Part shown: positions 1 through 13,700 of the stretch, in pieces | How positions within the stretch are numbered: position 1 is the first letter of the stretch | How the letters are laid out: each line of letters opens with the position of its first letter | Source of the DNA: Hemicentrotus pulcherrimus | Taxonomy: Eukaryota; Echinodermata; Echinoidea; Camarodonta; Strongylocentrotidae | Direction: 5' to 3' | DNA length: 64,000 bases | NCBI GenBank assembly: GCA_003118195.1 | Contig: BEXV01000901.1 | Span: 95,727 to 159,726, forward strand | The notes under the pieces: model-generated | Told to the model about the DNA's origin: nothing | Database searches by the model: none | The model's input: only the letters and a program-made list of their open reading frames with translations | Program-made: the position numbers and the translations under genes

Positions 1-1
1 T

Positions 2-1706
2 GTTATATTTACCATGGCAAATTTGCGGTGGGATGCAGCCAATTGGACTGAAATGGTGGAAAATTTGCCAATTCCTCAGGATGATAGGGATTTCCTCCTA
101 ATGCTGATGGATGCTGAAATCCAGGAATATATCTTTGATTTGTTAAATCAACTTATAATGATGGACTGGGAGAACTTTGATTGGATAAATGTCATGCCTG
201 ACATGGAAATGAAAGAGTTTGACTGGGCGATGATCCTAGATGTTCTAAATCTACCAATTTCAGAAGATTTAAAGAATGTTTTATTGGTGATGTTCACTTC
301 GAGCAGAGAGGACTGGGATATGTCAAATCTGGACACTTCAATGTTGCCCGATCAATTGTCCGAATTCCTTTACCTCCTTGAAAGTATGGATTGGGAAAAC
401 ATTGACCTCATGCAAGCAGTAGACCTCACGAACCTGCCCATACCTGATCAGATCAAAGACATGCTCATGATGATGGCACAGATTGACTGGGAGAGTTTTG
501 ACTGGATGAACATGGACTTTACACTGATTAGGGAGCTCCTGGGAGGATTGATGAACATGGACATGGGAAATGTCGAATGGTCTGAGGTCATTGATCTTTC
601 TGGTTTACCAATATCTGATCAAATGCGAATGTATCTGGAGATGCTGATCACATTAGACTGGGAAAACGTTGAATGGAGTGATGTCATCGACATTTCAGGT
701 CTTCCAGAACCCATCAAAGCACTGGTACTAAGAATGATGAGCATGGACTGGGAAAACATGGATATGACACAGCTTTCGATGCCAGATCAGTTAAGGATGT
801 ACATCATGATGATAACCCAGTTTGATTGGGCCAATTTTGATTGGACTCAGGTTATCGACCTATCTGGACTTCCTATCCCAGATCAAATGAAATTGGTCCT
901 TGAAATGCTCATGACTATGGATTGGAATAACATGAGTTGGGAACAAATTGATCTGTCAATGATTCCTATGTCCGATCAAGTTAGAGAGGTTCTCGAGTTG
1001 ATGATGCTTGTTGACTGGCAAATTGTTGACTGGGCACAAGTGATTGACCTGTCTGGTCTTCCATTTTCGGACCAAACTAAGTTGTTCCTCGAAGAGTTGA
1101 TGAGGATGGACTGGGAAAACACTGACTGGAGTGAAATGGACTTCTCCAGACTACCGCTGTCTGAAGAGATGAGAGATATGCTTCGGATGATGTTGACCAT
1201 GGACTGGAATGAGTTTGATTGGACCCAAGTTATTGATCTTTCTGGACTGCCCATCTCTGATCAAATGAAGCTTGCCATTCACTGGATGATGAGAATGGAT
1301 TGGGCAAGCAATGATTGGATGGACATGTCCGATTTGCCGATACCGCAGCAGGTTATTGATTTCATCCATTTCATAAGTGGTCTTGATTGGGAAAACTTCG
1401 ACTGGACCACCGTCATTGACCTCTCCGGACTGCCTTTACCAGAACCACTCAAACCAATCATGAATAAATTATGGGCGTTTACTACTTCGGTGGATTCACT
1501 GGTACATGAAACATACTGGAAGTTCATCCACTTCCTAGAGTCGCTAGATTTGCCTTTCCTTCCCGAATTGCCTCGACCAAGACCTCTTGCATTTATAGGA
1601 GACAGTGTGACGTACATCTGTAAGGACGGTTTTAAACTGGTTGGAATGCCGGTCTTGAGGTGTACAGCTGATGGGTCCTTCAGTGGCATGCGACCGATGT
1701 GTATGA
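2..1706 (+). CDS. Exon: Asp/Trp/Met-rich tandem repeats plus CCP-like end
   Basis: The frame is open from base 2, and the first ATG (14) is internal to the repeat, so I do not take it as the start. About 14 units of 26-32 residues carry the pattern [M/L/F]DWEN.[D/E]W..VIDLSGLP[I/L]SDQ, followed by an amphipathic Met/Leu-rich stretch. The last part (about 1,590-1,700) looks like a CCP/sushi domain, with Cys in VTYIC, LRC and PMC. The usual first Cys is missing and the usual Trp is Phe. The exon ends at a GTAAGT donor (1707) in phase 1. I recognise no family for the repeat. Confidence 0.8.
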
Positions 1707-4700
1707 GTAAGTAAATGCAAATTTAAAAGAAATTAATTTATAATTCCCCGGTTAAGAGTTATAGTTCACTCATATTCATTGTATAGTTTGTCATTTGCAC
1801 ATTTTCTTTAGATCGTGGGACTTATTTCCTGATACTCGATTCGATTTTGTGATATTTAACGATTCCTTTCTAAAATCTTTTGCATAATTTGCCGGATGAC
1901 CTTGAGTTACACTAATTAAACAAAAGTTGGAACATTCGTCATACAGCTTTATGTTCGTTTTAATTAATAGAGAATGCATTTGTTACTACGAATAGTCTGT
2001 ATCCAAATGCAGTAAGTGTATATATTAGACTTTGGTGATATATTTATATCAAGTAAAAAAAAATCGGTGAAGCGGTTCTTGCAGAATGTAGACTTAACAA
2101 AATCCTTCAAAATGAAAGGGCTGAATTTTGTTTCATAAAAACATACTTTCATATCTAAAGCATATTTTGTTCCAATCAAAATAGAAATTATCCCAACACG
2201 ACCACCTCGACCGACACGCCATCCTCGTCCAACACGCCCGACCATGCGACCAAGGCCCACCCTACCGCCGTTTGAACCGACAACCGACTTTGCCTTCACC
2301 ACATCTGATTTCATGATGTCTACCACTGAAGAGGCAACACCAAAAGATCCGTGTGCTTCCCTCCCATGTGCGTGGGATCCCAAAACTGTCTGTGTCTCGA
2401 GGAACGACATGTTCATGTGCCGATGCCAGGCGGGATATTCGAGGAACTCCGATGATATTTGCATTTGTAAGTTTTTCAAAATATTTTAAAAATCACATTC
2501 TAATGATTGAACAGGACAAAATAGGGTGAGCTAATGAATGATTATGAGTGAGTTAAAAATTTAGACAATACGTGACCTAATGGGTAAATTACAATATCAA
2601 TTGTTTAAACCATTGTACCATGTAGGATATGGCTATCAGTTGATCCATAACTTTCAATATACCATTGGTGAGTATCTTAAAGTTTACCAAATAGATGCCC
2701 TTTAATTCTTATCACACAGTTACACAGCAATACGTAGGGGCATTTCGTATCACTGAGACCAAAGGAAGACCAGCCTTGTTCACGGAGGATTTACGGGATA
2801 GAGAATCAATTGCCTTCAGGACTCTAGCTGTTGACGTAGAGAACTCGGTAAGTGTCTTATGCTGTGCCTTGTAAGATATCTCCCATTACATCATTTACTG
2901 ATCTAATCTGTTGAACAAAACAAAGACATATACTTTTACAAATTTTACCTATTTATGCCAATATTTCTTTTTACAAGTAACTTCCTCCAATATCTTTCCC
3001 ATTTACAGGTGAACATGGTTTATAAGACGAGCTCGCTCGCCAGATTGTACTTAGGAACTGAGATCAAAAGCTTTGCCAACGGTTCTATCATCGTAAACTA
3101 TACCCTGCTGTTCCTAAACGAAGGAGTGGTCACAAATGCAACAACACCCAGGATTGATTCGTCTATGACCACCAGCGCATTCATGGAATCACTAAGAAGT
3201 GCAATCGACATGGGGACTCTCAACATCACCATCGACGAATCTTCTGTTTCAGTCACTGGTAAATTACGGACAATGAAAAGCATGAAAAGCATAACAAAAT
3301 ACTTTTGATTGGTACGTTTACCAAAAAGATACAAAACTTGTTAACAAGTGAAGTACAAGAAACACATGCAAAGACAAAAGAGGAGATATAATGTAATATA
3401 GATAGGATGGAATATATAATATATAAATCCTCTGTATTTTTCTCTTTGGTAATATATTATTATAAACAGAAGTAGAAAAGTTTAAGGAACAACGTCTTTC
3501 GTCAATTGGTACTCGACTGATGCACCAACCAAAGGACCAGACCTGACATAGATTCGTCGTTTTTTCCCCCTTTTGTCTGTAGATCTTGATGAATGTGCCT
3601 CACCCAATGACAATGACTGTGATGGTGATGCTGTCTGCATCAACACTGAGGGATCGTTCACCTGCCGTTGTAAAAACGGTTTCATTGATCTTTCTCTAAA
3701 CATCCGCGATCGACCAGGCAGAAACTGTTCTCGTGAGTGGGATCCCTTGGATAGGATTTTGTATGAAAATAAATCACCGGATATCAGCAAAATATTGATG
3801 TTTACATTTTGATATTCAGTTATGTGAATAATCAACTGTCATATAAAGCTGCATGTATTTATTATTATCATCTCGATTTTTTTTCTGATTTGTTTTTNGG
3901 GGGGGGTTGGGGTTGTTGTCCCCGTCACATCTCCGTCCACGTACAACACAATTTCTTTTATTGGAACATATTGTGTACCCTTGTTGTTGGTGCCCACACA
4001 TGATCCTTTTATTTCCTTCACTCTTTTGTTCCTGCTCTTCTTCTAGGCCTATTACCTTCGACCTATTCTACTAGCATATTTCACTCAGATAAACATTTGA
4101 AGCTACATCTATTTGATTTGGGGATAGATACCTACAAACCTAAGCATGGGGGTGAAAATACAGTTCGAAAGAGAAATTAACATGTGGGAAAGCATAATGC
4201 ATTTGTTCAGCTATAGGAATGTAATATTTTTTCTCTTGATACAGGACATACGATGTCACCACGTCCTACCAGAAGACCAACGCCAACGCTTCCACCAAGA
4301 GAACGAACAACAGACTTCTTTGAGGAAACAACGATTTCGGCAGAAGTTACAACTCTAGACTCAAGGCAAACAACGATACGTGATTCAACAACCAGGGAGC
4401 CACATGGACCCGTTACAGAGCGGCCCAATGAAGTTACAACGGATGACATTGATATTGCCACTACCCGCGGGTCGGCAGTGACTACCCTCCAGACAACACG
4501 AGAAACTGAGCAAACAGAACGCAGTACAGACTCTTCGCGATCAACTACCGAATCACAGGCCCAGTCTACAAAAGCAACAACTGTGGAAAAGTATTTAACA
4601 ACAGAAGAAGCCAAACGAATGGAAACGACTGACAGTATCGATTTCGAAACAACTGCTTCCACAACTATTGAAGCTACTACACAAGCTGCGCAAACAACAA

Positions 4701-7700
4701 AAATGACGACTGAAGAAAAAATGGTAAGACAAACTACAGACGATCTTTTCGAGACGACTGATGTTGCTACAACGCCAGCGGGTAAACAAACCACACCAAG
4801 CGACAGGGCCACAACTCAACCAGTGGCAACGACAGAACTTGCTTCAACTGAAGGTCGCCAGACGACTATAGAAGCTACAACTGAAAATGTCCAAACTACA
4901 CCTCATGGTGGTACAACGGAGAGCAAACAGTCAACAACTGTTGAGGAAACCACAAAAGTAGCAACTACTATCGCTGATACGACACTCGCAACAACAGTTG
5001 AAACAACAGCGGCTGCCACGACTATGTCGCATTCGACCGATGCTACCACACTAGATACTACAACTGAAGCTCTGACGACTGATGTTGCTACTACACAAAC
5101 TGGAAAACATACAACACTGAGGGTGACAACTCAACCAGTGGCCACAACAAAACTTGCTTCAACTGAAGGTCGCGAGACAACTATAGAAGCTAAAGAAACG
5201 ACTCCCAATCGCATGTCTACAACGCGAGCCCCACAAACAAAAAAAATGACAACTGAAGAGAAAATGGTAAGACAAACTACAGATGACCTATTCCAGACGA
5301 GTGATGTTGATACTACACAACCTGGAAAACAAACCACACTGAGGGTGACAAAACAACCAGAAGACACAACAAAAACTGCTACAACTGAAAATGTCCAAAC
5401 TACACCTCATGGTGATACAACGGAGGGCAAACAGTCAACAACTGTTGAGGAAACCACAAAAGTAGCAACTACTATCGCTGCTACGACACGTGCCACTACA
5501 AAGGAAACGACGGTAGCGGCCACGACTGTAGTTGTAACTAAACGCGCAACAACAGCAGCTGCCACGACTATGTCACATTCTACCGAGGCCACGAATAGTG
5601 CTACCACACCAGATGCTACAACTGAATCTCAGACGAAGGTAGCCACAACTCCAGTAGATCTTTGCTCTTCTAATCCCTGTCTTTCTGATGTAAATACCGA
5701 TTGCATCACGACAGGTGATTCTTTCGTTTGTGAATGCCTAACAGGATACACCAGGGACGCAAACAACAGTTGCATATGTAAGTACCGTAACTATTTACTG
5801 AACTCTTCATATTTGTACGAGCCATGTACCTTACACCTTTCCCAATAATAATACTTGTAGACACAAGTGTTTGTATGCGGGTCATATATATGCTTGCTAA
5901 CGTATTTTAATGAACATGGCAGTTGGGTTCTTTTGAATGTCTACCACAGAGAGAGAGAGAGTGAGAGAGAGAGTCCATCGAAAGCTTTGATCCTCTATTA
6001 AACCCTTGAAAAGAGTCCCTTTACTTAATTTAGAACATCTGACAAAGCGTCATGTTGAATGATATCTTTGTTTATCTATGATCTAACAGCTATCCAACAG
6101 TTTACAGTAATGATTCGAATCACTGAGGTCAACGGCGGAACGGCCGACTTCACAGAGGATCTGCAGAATACCACATCACTTGCTTTCCAGACTCTAGCCG
6201 CTGACGTTGAAAATACGGTAAGAAATACTACTCTTTAAAATAATGTTTTGATATAAGATTTTGACATTCTTCTTCCACTTCTTCGTTCCATTTTACAGGC
6301 ATAGGATTAAAATGCCAAAAGGCAGTATACCATGTATACTGCTTATAGGACTAATTCTTAAGATAATGCTAACTGACGCTGTTGTTGGTTTGAGGAGAGT
6401 CTTGATGCTGTTGATCAGAGCAACATTTGTGGCCTTTGTTAAACTGCCCCTCCCCCTCCCAACTCATGACAGTCAGCCCTATGCTTTCTAGTTAATCTTT
6501 CTTTTTTAATCGGCCAAAAATGTATTAAGACCTTTTCTTTATTATACAGCTGGATATGATCTTTATGATGAGTACACTCGCAGATACCTATATAGGTGTT
6601 ACCATCAACGCATTCAGCGAAGGTTCCATCGTTGTTGACTACACTGTCAACTTCAAGACCGAGGAAACTGTCAAGAACGCGACCAGTAATTCCACATCTC
6701 CGCCATCTACGTTCATCAACTCGACGTTGGTCATGACAGCCTTTACGGACTCGTTGATGATGGCGATGGAGATGGGGATTATCAACGTAACCATCGATGA
6801 GATGTCGATTATGGTGACAGGTAAGCTGAATGATCAAATGTTACTGTTGATCCAGAAGCTTCTTGGTGTAGGAAACTTTCGCGAACTCTTCGAACAGGCC
6901 AGGTTTCAAAAGTTTCATGCCACAAAAACATCAGCCATTGACTATTTTAAACAGTTTCTGGTTTTACAATCTTGCTTTTCTTATGTGTCAAATTAAAAAT
7001 TAGTATGATCTTAGAGGAACATTTTCTTTGCATCTTCAGTTTGGTATGAGATGAAATTATTTCGAGTGACCCTCAAATTTCTAGCTTTTGATGGTTATCT
7101 TTGGATGTATAAATTTGAATATTAGGGCGGTCATTTATATTTGAAACAGTGGCGTAGAGTGGTCCTAGCATGGAGGGACACTGGTCAGGCTAGTTGGATG
7201 AAAAGCGAATAAATAAAGCGTATCATGGGGGGGGGGGGTCGTATCATCTTTTTTTCACTATTCCATGGAAGGAGGGACATGCACTCGTGTACCCCCGGTC
7301 TATGCTACTGCTCAAATCCTATTTTGATTCCCCTCCGACCAGATCTGGATGAGTGTGCATCGTCAACGGACAATAACTGTGACAAGGATGCCACGTGCAC
7401 AAACACAGAGGGGTCATTCACCTGCGAGTGTAATGTTGGATTCCTCGATCAGTCTCCAAACCTCCCAGGCAAACCCGGGAGACTTTGTGTTGGTAAGTTG
7501 CTGGACCTGCTTCTAAGATGTAGTCATACAGATTATCCATAACCTCACTGCCATTATCTATTTTGTTAAAGAGGTACCTCACCTTGCGCACAGAGTTGTG
7601 TCAAGGAACGCCTCTTTTCTCTGCTGTATATAAGACGAAATCTTTTGGGCAGTATAGAGTTAACGATGAGTCAACACAAAACATCCCTGTGAGAACCGTA

Positions 7701-10700
7701 GTTTGTAATAAATTATTTGGTGTGATATCAGTGAATAACAAAAATAGTCAATGATGATAAAATCATCCACCATATTTTCCTAGTCATATTGTACTTAGAA
7801 ATTTTGTATTTTGACCGATATGTTGAACGATTTTAAACATCTTGCATTTGTCTTTACTCGCCTATTTCAAATCCATGTGATGTTCACAAGAGTTTGATAC
7901 CCAGTTTATTATCTCATCTTTATTTTGATCTTATCTTTATTTCTTATCTTAGCACCAACAACACCTCCCGCTCCTACAGCAGACCCCAATATGACCACAC
8001 CCACAACTCCACGCCTTCCTACGACCACGCCCACAACACCACGTCCATCTACCACTCTTGGTGATCCATGTTCAACTGACCCATGCGCCAGTGTGACCCA
8101 TTCGACCTGCGTGGTGAACGGTTCGACGTACGAGTGCCAATGTCGACCTGGATTCTCTCTTAACAGAGGCCGTTGTAGACGTGAGTTTGTTCTTAACATT
8201 TGTATTTATTTTCTAAATAGGCCTATGTTTGGAAACTGTAATGTAAATCTCTAATCCTCTAATTACATATTTCGCTCTTTGTTTAATAAATGTCAAATTA
8301 CAAAATAATTTTCTTTGATATTGGTCAATAATAACGCCAGCTATATTCATTTTGTTTCCTACATTCTAAACGCCGAATTATCGAATTAGTTAAAGATAAT
8401 TTTTGAAATATTATTCTAGAAATTCACATACTTTCAAGAAGCTGCTGAATGATACATGAATGTATGTTATACGATTTGTGAATCATTGTGTTTATGAATG
8501 GTTGTCAGTGAAGACCATACAATTCACGTTTTATCAGTACTACAATCATCTTTTTCTTTTAACACTAACATCATCCCTTCACGTTAATCATTTTGAATCC
8601 TTAAACTTTTCTTGATCGCCAAACAGTTGTCAACCAGTTCGTTGGTAGCTGCAGGATCACTCGATTCCGAGGGGTAAAGGCGTCCTTAATTCAAGCTCTG
8701 TCCAGCAGTGTTACTCAAGAGTTTGTAGCTCTCGCAGCAGACGTAAAGCAAACGGTAAGCGAATAAGTTGCATATGTAAATATGAAAAGTATTTGTAGAC
8801 CTTGTGGTAAACAGACGTTAGGGAATTCTTGAATGAAATAGTTTCAAGCTCCCCACTTCAGATGTTAAGGAAACTGAAAGAGAATAATAATTAGGCCTTT
8901 AGTTTATAGTTCTTGCGACAGCAAATCGACCTTATGTAAAGGATAGTGAATGATAAGTGGACTTAATATAAGCATGAAAAGGAAATGCGATAAAGAAACA
9001 GCAAATATGAGACCAAGTCATGGTATCATAGCAGGGGCGGATCCAGCCGGCGGCGAGGGAGGGGGCCTAATTCCCTTTTAAGGTAAAATTAACGTTACCA
9101 TTTCTTTTTTTAATATCATTTCGGGGGTATCATAGATAGGAAAGTCATCTTCAAAATGTCACTCATTCTGTTAATAAATAAAAACCTTCTATTTCATCAA
9201 CTTGTTATCAATTTAACACGATAAATCAAATCAAATCAAATCAAAAGAAGCTTATAGCTATATAATTCACTCATATAGATGTTTGTTCAACAATAATTTA
9301 CGGTATTCTATATAAAAATCAATTATTTTCACAATGATATGATGCCATTATCATCCCTTAAATCCTCCCACATGTCATTCAGTTTCATTTGATTATAAGA
9401 CAATATCGGTTGTATCGTATAGATTTAGTATTGCTTCAGTGTTATATCTACTTTGCTCTAAACAGCTGAAGACAATATACCAATACAGCGTCGTTGCCGA
9501 TCGTTACATCAATATCGTGGTCGACTCTTTCCGTAACGGTTCTATCGTGGTCGATTACCGGGTCGAGTTAGAGGACGATAATACCACGTTAGCGAACTCG
9601 TCGAGAGTTTCAGCAGCCTTCACGCAATCACTAGAGCAGACTGTTCAGAACGGAATCGTTGATGTCGCTATTGATGAGAATTCCATCATTGTCCATGGTT
9701 CGTGTCTTAACATCTATTATTCTATCTATTATGGATGCAAATGTACTTAATTGGGAGAAGGCACTCCTGCGTCAGCCAAAATCTCGCAAAACGAGAATCC
9801 ACGAGAGCACGTACGTGCGGAACGGGATTCTGCGCCTAGAACCTTATTAGGCCAAATTTGCATACGCTCTGCGGACTGACTGAAGGCCTGCGATATGAAT
9901 TGGAATGCCCTTTCCCAAAATCTAGTAGTGCTTTTGCACAGTAACTCCCAAAGACGTTTCTTTTCTTTAAATAGGATGTTGAATCGAAGATATCTTACTA
10001 ATATAGAATCCAAATTTGTAATTAAGTCTTTGTTGGTTCTACAATAGTCATGCTCTGGCGACTATCGATCCGCGGTCAAAATAATTCGACACTAACCGAA
10101 TTACTTACTTCAACCCCGAACCGTACTCTACCTAACCATAACAACTTATTATAAACGCCAATGAAAACACTAACCCTATAATTTAGACGAAATAAAGCCT
10201 AGCTGTAATAGAAGTCGAGTCACTGCTGGCAGTGAGTCAATATCAGATTTAGGAGGCAATTCACACCATTGGGATACATCTTTGGATTTGAAAAGTGTGT
10301 TGTTGGGACACAGTTTAGTATTAAAAAGAGAGGATCTTTAAAGTTGTTGGGGGGCTAGAAAAAAGAAGAGATTCATTTTAATATTGTTTAACGTCTAATG
10401 ATCTAATTTTTCTTACAGATTACAACGAATGTCTCTCCACCAATGACAATGACTGCGCAGACAATGCTGAGTGTATCAATACAGAAGGTTCATTCACATG
10501 TCGCTGTAATGATGAACTCATTGATATATCACCAGATCCTGACAGCGATCCAGGAAGACTTTGCAGAGGTGAGGATATTAATATTAGAAAATCATTCTCA
10601 TAATCAATGTTCTTCCTCAACCAGTATCATAATGCTGCCCCAAAACGATCTTGAATGATTTGGTTCTTTGATTTTAATATTAAATGAGCAATGATAACAA

Positions 10701-13700
10701 AGTGAAGGTATGGCATGCCAATAACCCTGTTAATATTCTATCGCGCGTCCGGAGAATAGTCACAGAAATAATGTTATAGTGTTATCGGATATGCCACCGA
10801 TTTAGTACCGTAAAGTAATGCGGTACATTGTGTTTTCTGCTATAATTATTAGCTTATTTTGCAGCGTTTCCTCCGACAGTAATGGGTACAGAATAATAAT
10901 TCAAATCTTTTGTCGAGTTGAAGCATCTCACATAGACAATATCTAATTGAAACATTTACTTAGGAAGTTAAGTAATTCTCTCCTGACCATCTAAAACTTT
11001 TTTTATTTTGGAGTCAATCAATAAGATATTCATGCTGATAGATTTTAATAGTTGTGTTTGATTGTACAAGTGAAGACCACTTGTATGATGCAAACAGGGA
11101 ATATTTAATATTATTTACTAATAACATATTGGTTTATCTGCAGAACCCGGACCTTGTCCATCAGACCTACCTCACACATGCTCACCAGGAGCTATCTGTA
11201 TGGAACATGCTACCGATGGGTATGTCTGCCAATGTATGAACGAGTTTCAGGATGTCTCACCATTCCCATCACTGCCAGGGAGGATCTGTGAAGGTATGTA
11301 GTTCTACCGCCACCATCAAAGCCTACATACCACGCATGTTGCAGATTAATTGTGATCGTCAATTTAGTCAGTTATGTATCATGTTAGCCATCATCGTTGT
11401 CATAATCATAAACACGAAAGCATTGAAACATCTTCATGGTAACTAACATGATCACTACCACCATCATCATCACCATCATCAACATAATCAACATCATCAT
11501 CACCATTATCATCATGACCACCACCCCTACCACAACAGTAACGATCAAAACTAACCGTTTCAACGTTGCCATTATCACGTTGATATTGTTATTAACGAAA
11601 TGTGTAACTATCGTCCCTGTATGCCCCCAATCACCATCGCCATATCCAAATAAATCCTTGTTTTCATCATTGGTACCATCCTTTTCTGCCGCATTATTAA
11701 AAAGACTTTTAAATTTTTTTTTTTTTTTTAAATCCACATATTCAGTCATTACATTTGTTCTTTTTCAGAAATTTGTCCAGATGGATTTTGCGAAAATGGA
11801 GGAACATGCGAAGCTTCGGCAAATGGATCTGTCTGCAAGTAAGTAATGCGCATCGTGAAGGCGATATTTCCTTATGAGATGTCTGGCGATCCTAATACCT
11901 GACTCCACATATTTGATGTGCAATACAGAAATTCATAATAAGGACAATTTCACGTTTCTATACTGGACGTATATATTATAAGAGTGCCTCTTTTGATATA
12001 ACACAACCCTTCCGAAGAATGTACGCTCGTCCAAGCCATGTTCAAGCCTCCTTAGTCGGTGAATCACATAACATAATATGATATACGAAGATACAAATAA
12101 ATACAAGAATGTGTACCATATGAGTACATTTAATTATACATCTGGATGCCAAATGAATTGATTGAATGGGTTACAAGTCAGTGAAGTCACAAGCATGATC
12201 ACAAGTTAAGTAAATGTTGATTTCTTTGTTTCAGCTGTGTCGGCGGGTACTCTGGAACACAGTGTGAAATAGGGCCTTCAGGTAAGTGACTGATAGTCAA
12301 GAAAGTGTGTTGGCTACTATTTCGTCATATAAAATATATATTGTACATTATAATGAAGTATCATTTTCTGGGTTTCAATGGCTTCGCCTTCGACCTACGT
12401 GTATGATCTATATGAACTTTGTCTTCTCTAGCCTATAATGCAAGATTGTCATTAATTTTAGAATATAATTTGTTAAGTTAGATGGTATAAAACTTAAAGG
12501 AGGCTATGGGGGCCATTTTGAAAACCAAACATCAGTACCCCCGAATAATTTGTTTAGCTTGCACATGCAAAGGCGTAGAAGGTGTGTACGTAGGGGTGAG
12601 GGGGTAAGGGGCACACGAAGGGGCTGCAAAGTATTGAAAGTTTGAATATATACCCTCACTTCATTTTCTTGCAGCAATTTATGTATAACTCTATATAGCT
12701 TTTCTAGTATACTTTAACGATTTAGATAACATTTGCATTTGATTTGTTATAAAGTGTCAAGATTCAGCTAGCCGACATTAGCTACGCCCCCCCCCCCTCC
12801 CTCCTTTCCCGGCAAAATTGTGCCTGTATGCCTAAGTTCACATGATATCCCGAAAGGCAATTTTGAGGCCTTGTACATCACTTATTGAAAAGGCCACTTG
12901 CGTTGATTTCTGGAAAGTCTTTGGGATCATGTTTTCTACTGCAAGTGATGGGTTTTTTTTGTTCTTTCCAGGTCGACTCCATGCTCTTGAGATCCTGGGC
13001 ATCGCTCTCGGTTCCGTGATCTTTATCGTTCTCGTCGTCGTCCTCACGGTCTTCTGCTGCGCCATCAGCAGGAAACAGAATCGCTACAGAGAATCTTCTA
13101 AACGCCGCCGTGGTCGTGGAAACTCACAACCTCGCTTCTTCCACGATCCGGATTGGGACCCCATTGATGAGCGTAGCGAGGACTCGCTGTCGAACGCAGC
13201 CTACGATGTAGCGGCGAACACCAGCGCGATGATGATGGAGGATGAAGGGAGGAGCCGGCGGATCGCTGGTTCTGTGGGACAGCTACCAGAATTCGAAGTA
13301 AGTCCTCCTCCTCCTTCTTCTCCTCCTCCTCCTCCTCTTCCTTTTTAACATTTTTCTTTTTCTTTTTGTCCTTGCTTTTCTTTTTGTTTTTGTTTGTTTG
13401 TTTGTTTGTTTTCTTCTTCTTTTTCCTTTTCTTCTTCTTTTTCTTCTTCAGATTCCTGTCCTTCTCCTTCTTCTCTTTCTCCTCTTATTATTCTAATCAA
13501 CGTATACGATATGGATTATTCAAACATGATAAATACTGTGTGAAACGAGTCATTAACATCCTACTTTAATACTTCACTATTAACTGCGCAGAATTTAGAA
13601 CTGTATACTTCGAGTAAATTCAAGTGATGCTGTGCGGCCAGCGTTGGTCGGTCCCCTGTGCCCAATGTCGAGGTACAAGTCCAAGGGAGTGTTTCACATA

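Noticed and set aside
148..1689. Several antisense ORFs of 60-136 codons opposite the repeat exon
   Set aside because: They are shadows of the repetitive sense frame. Their residues follow from the DW/DLSGLP codons and they show no independent domain.
4207..5607. Long Val/Ser-rich antisense ORFs opposite the mucin exon
   Set aside because: Complement of the ACA/ACT-rich Thr tract; composition explains the open frame.
9033..9065. Sequence like a hAT-type transposon end (CAGGGGCGGATCCAG)
   Set aside because: I could not find a matching inverted end or an 8-bp target duplication.
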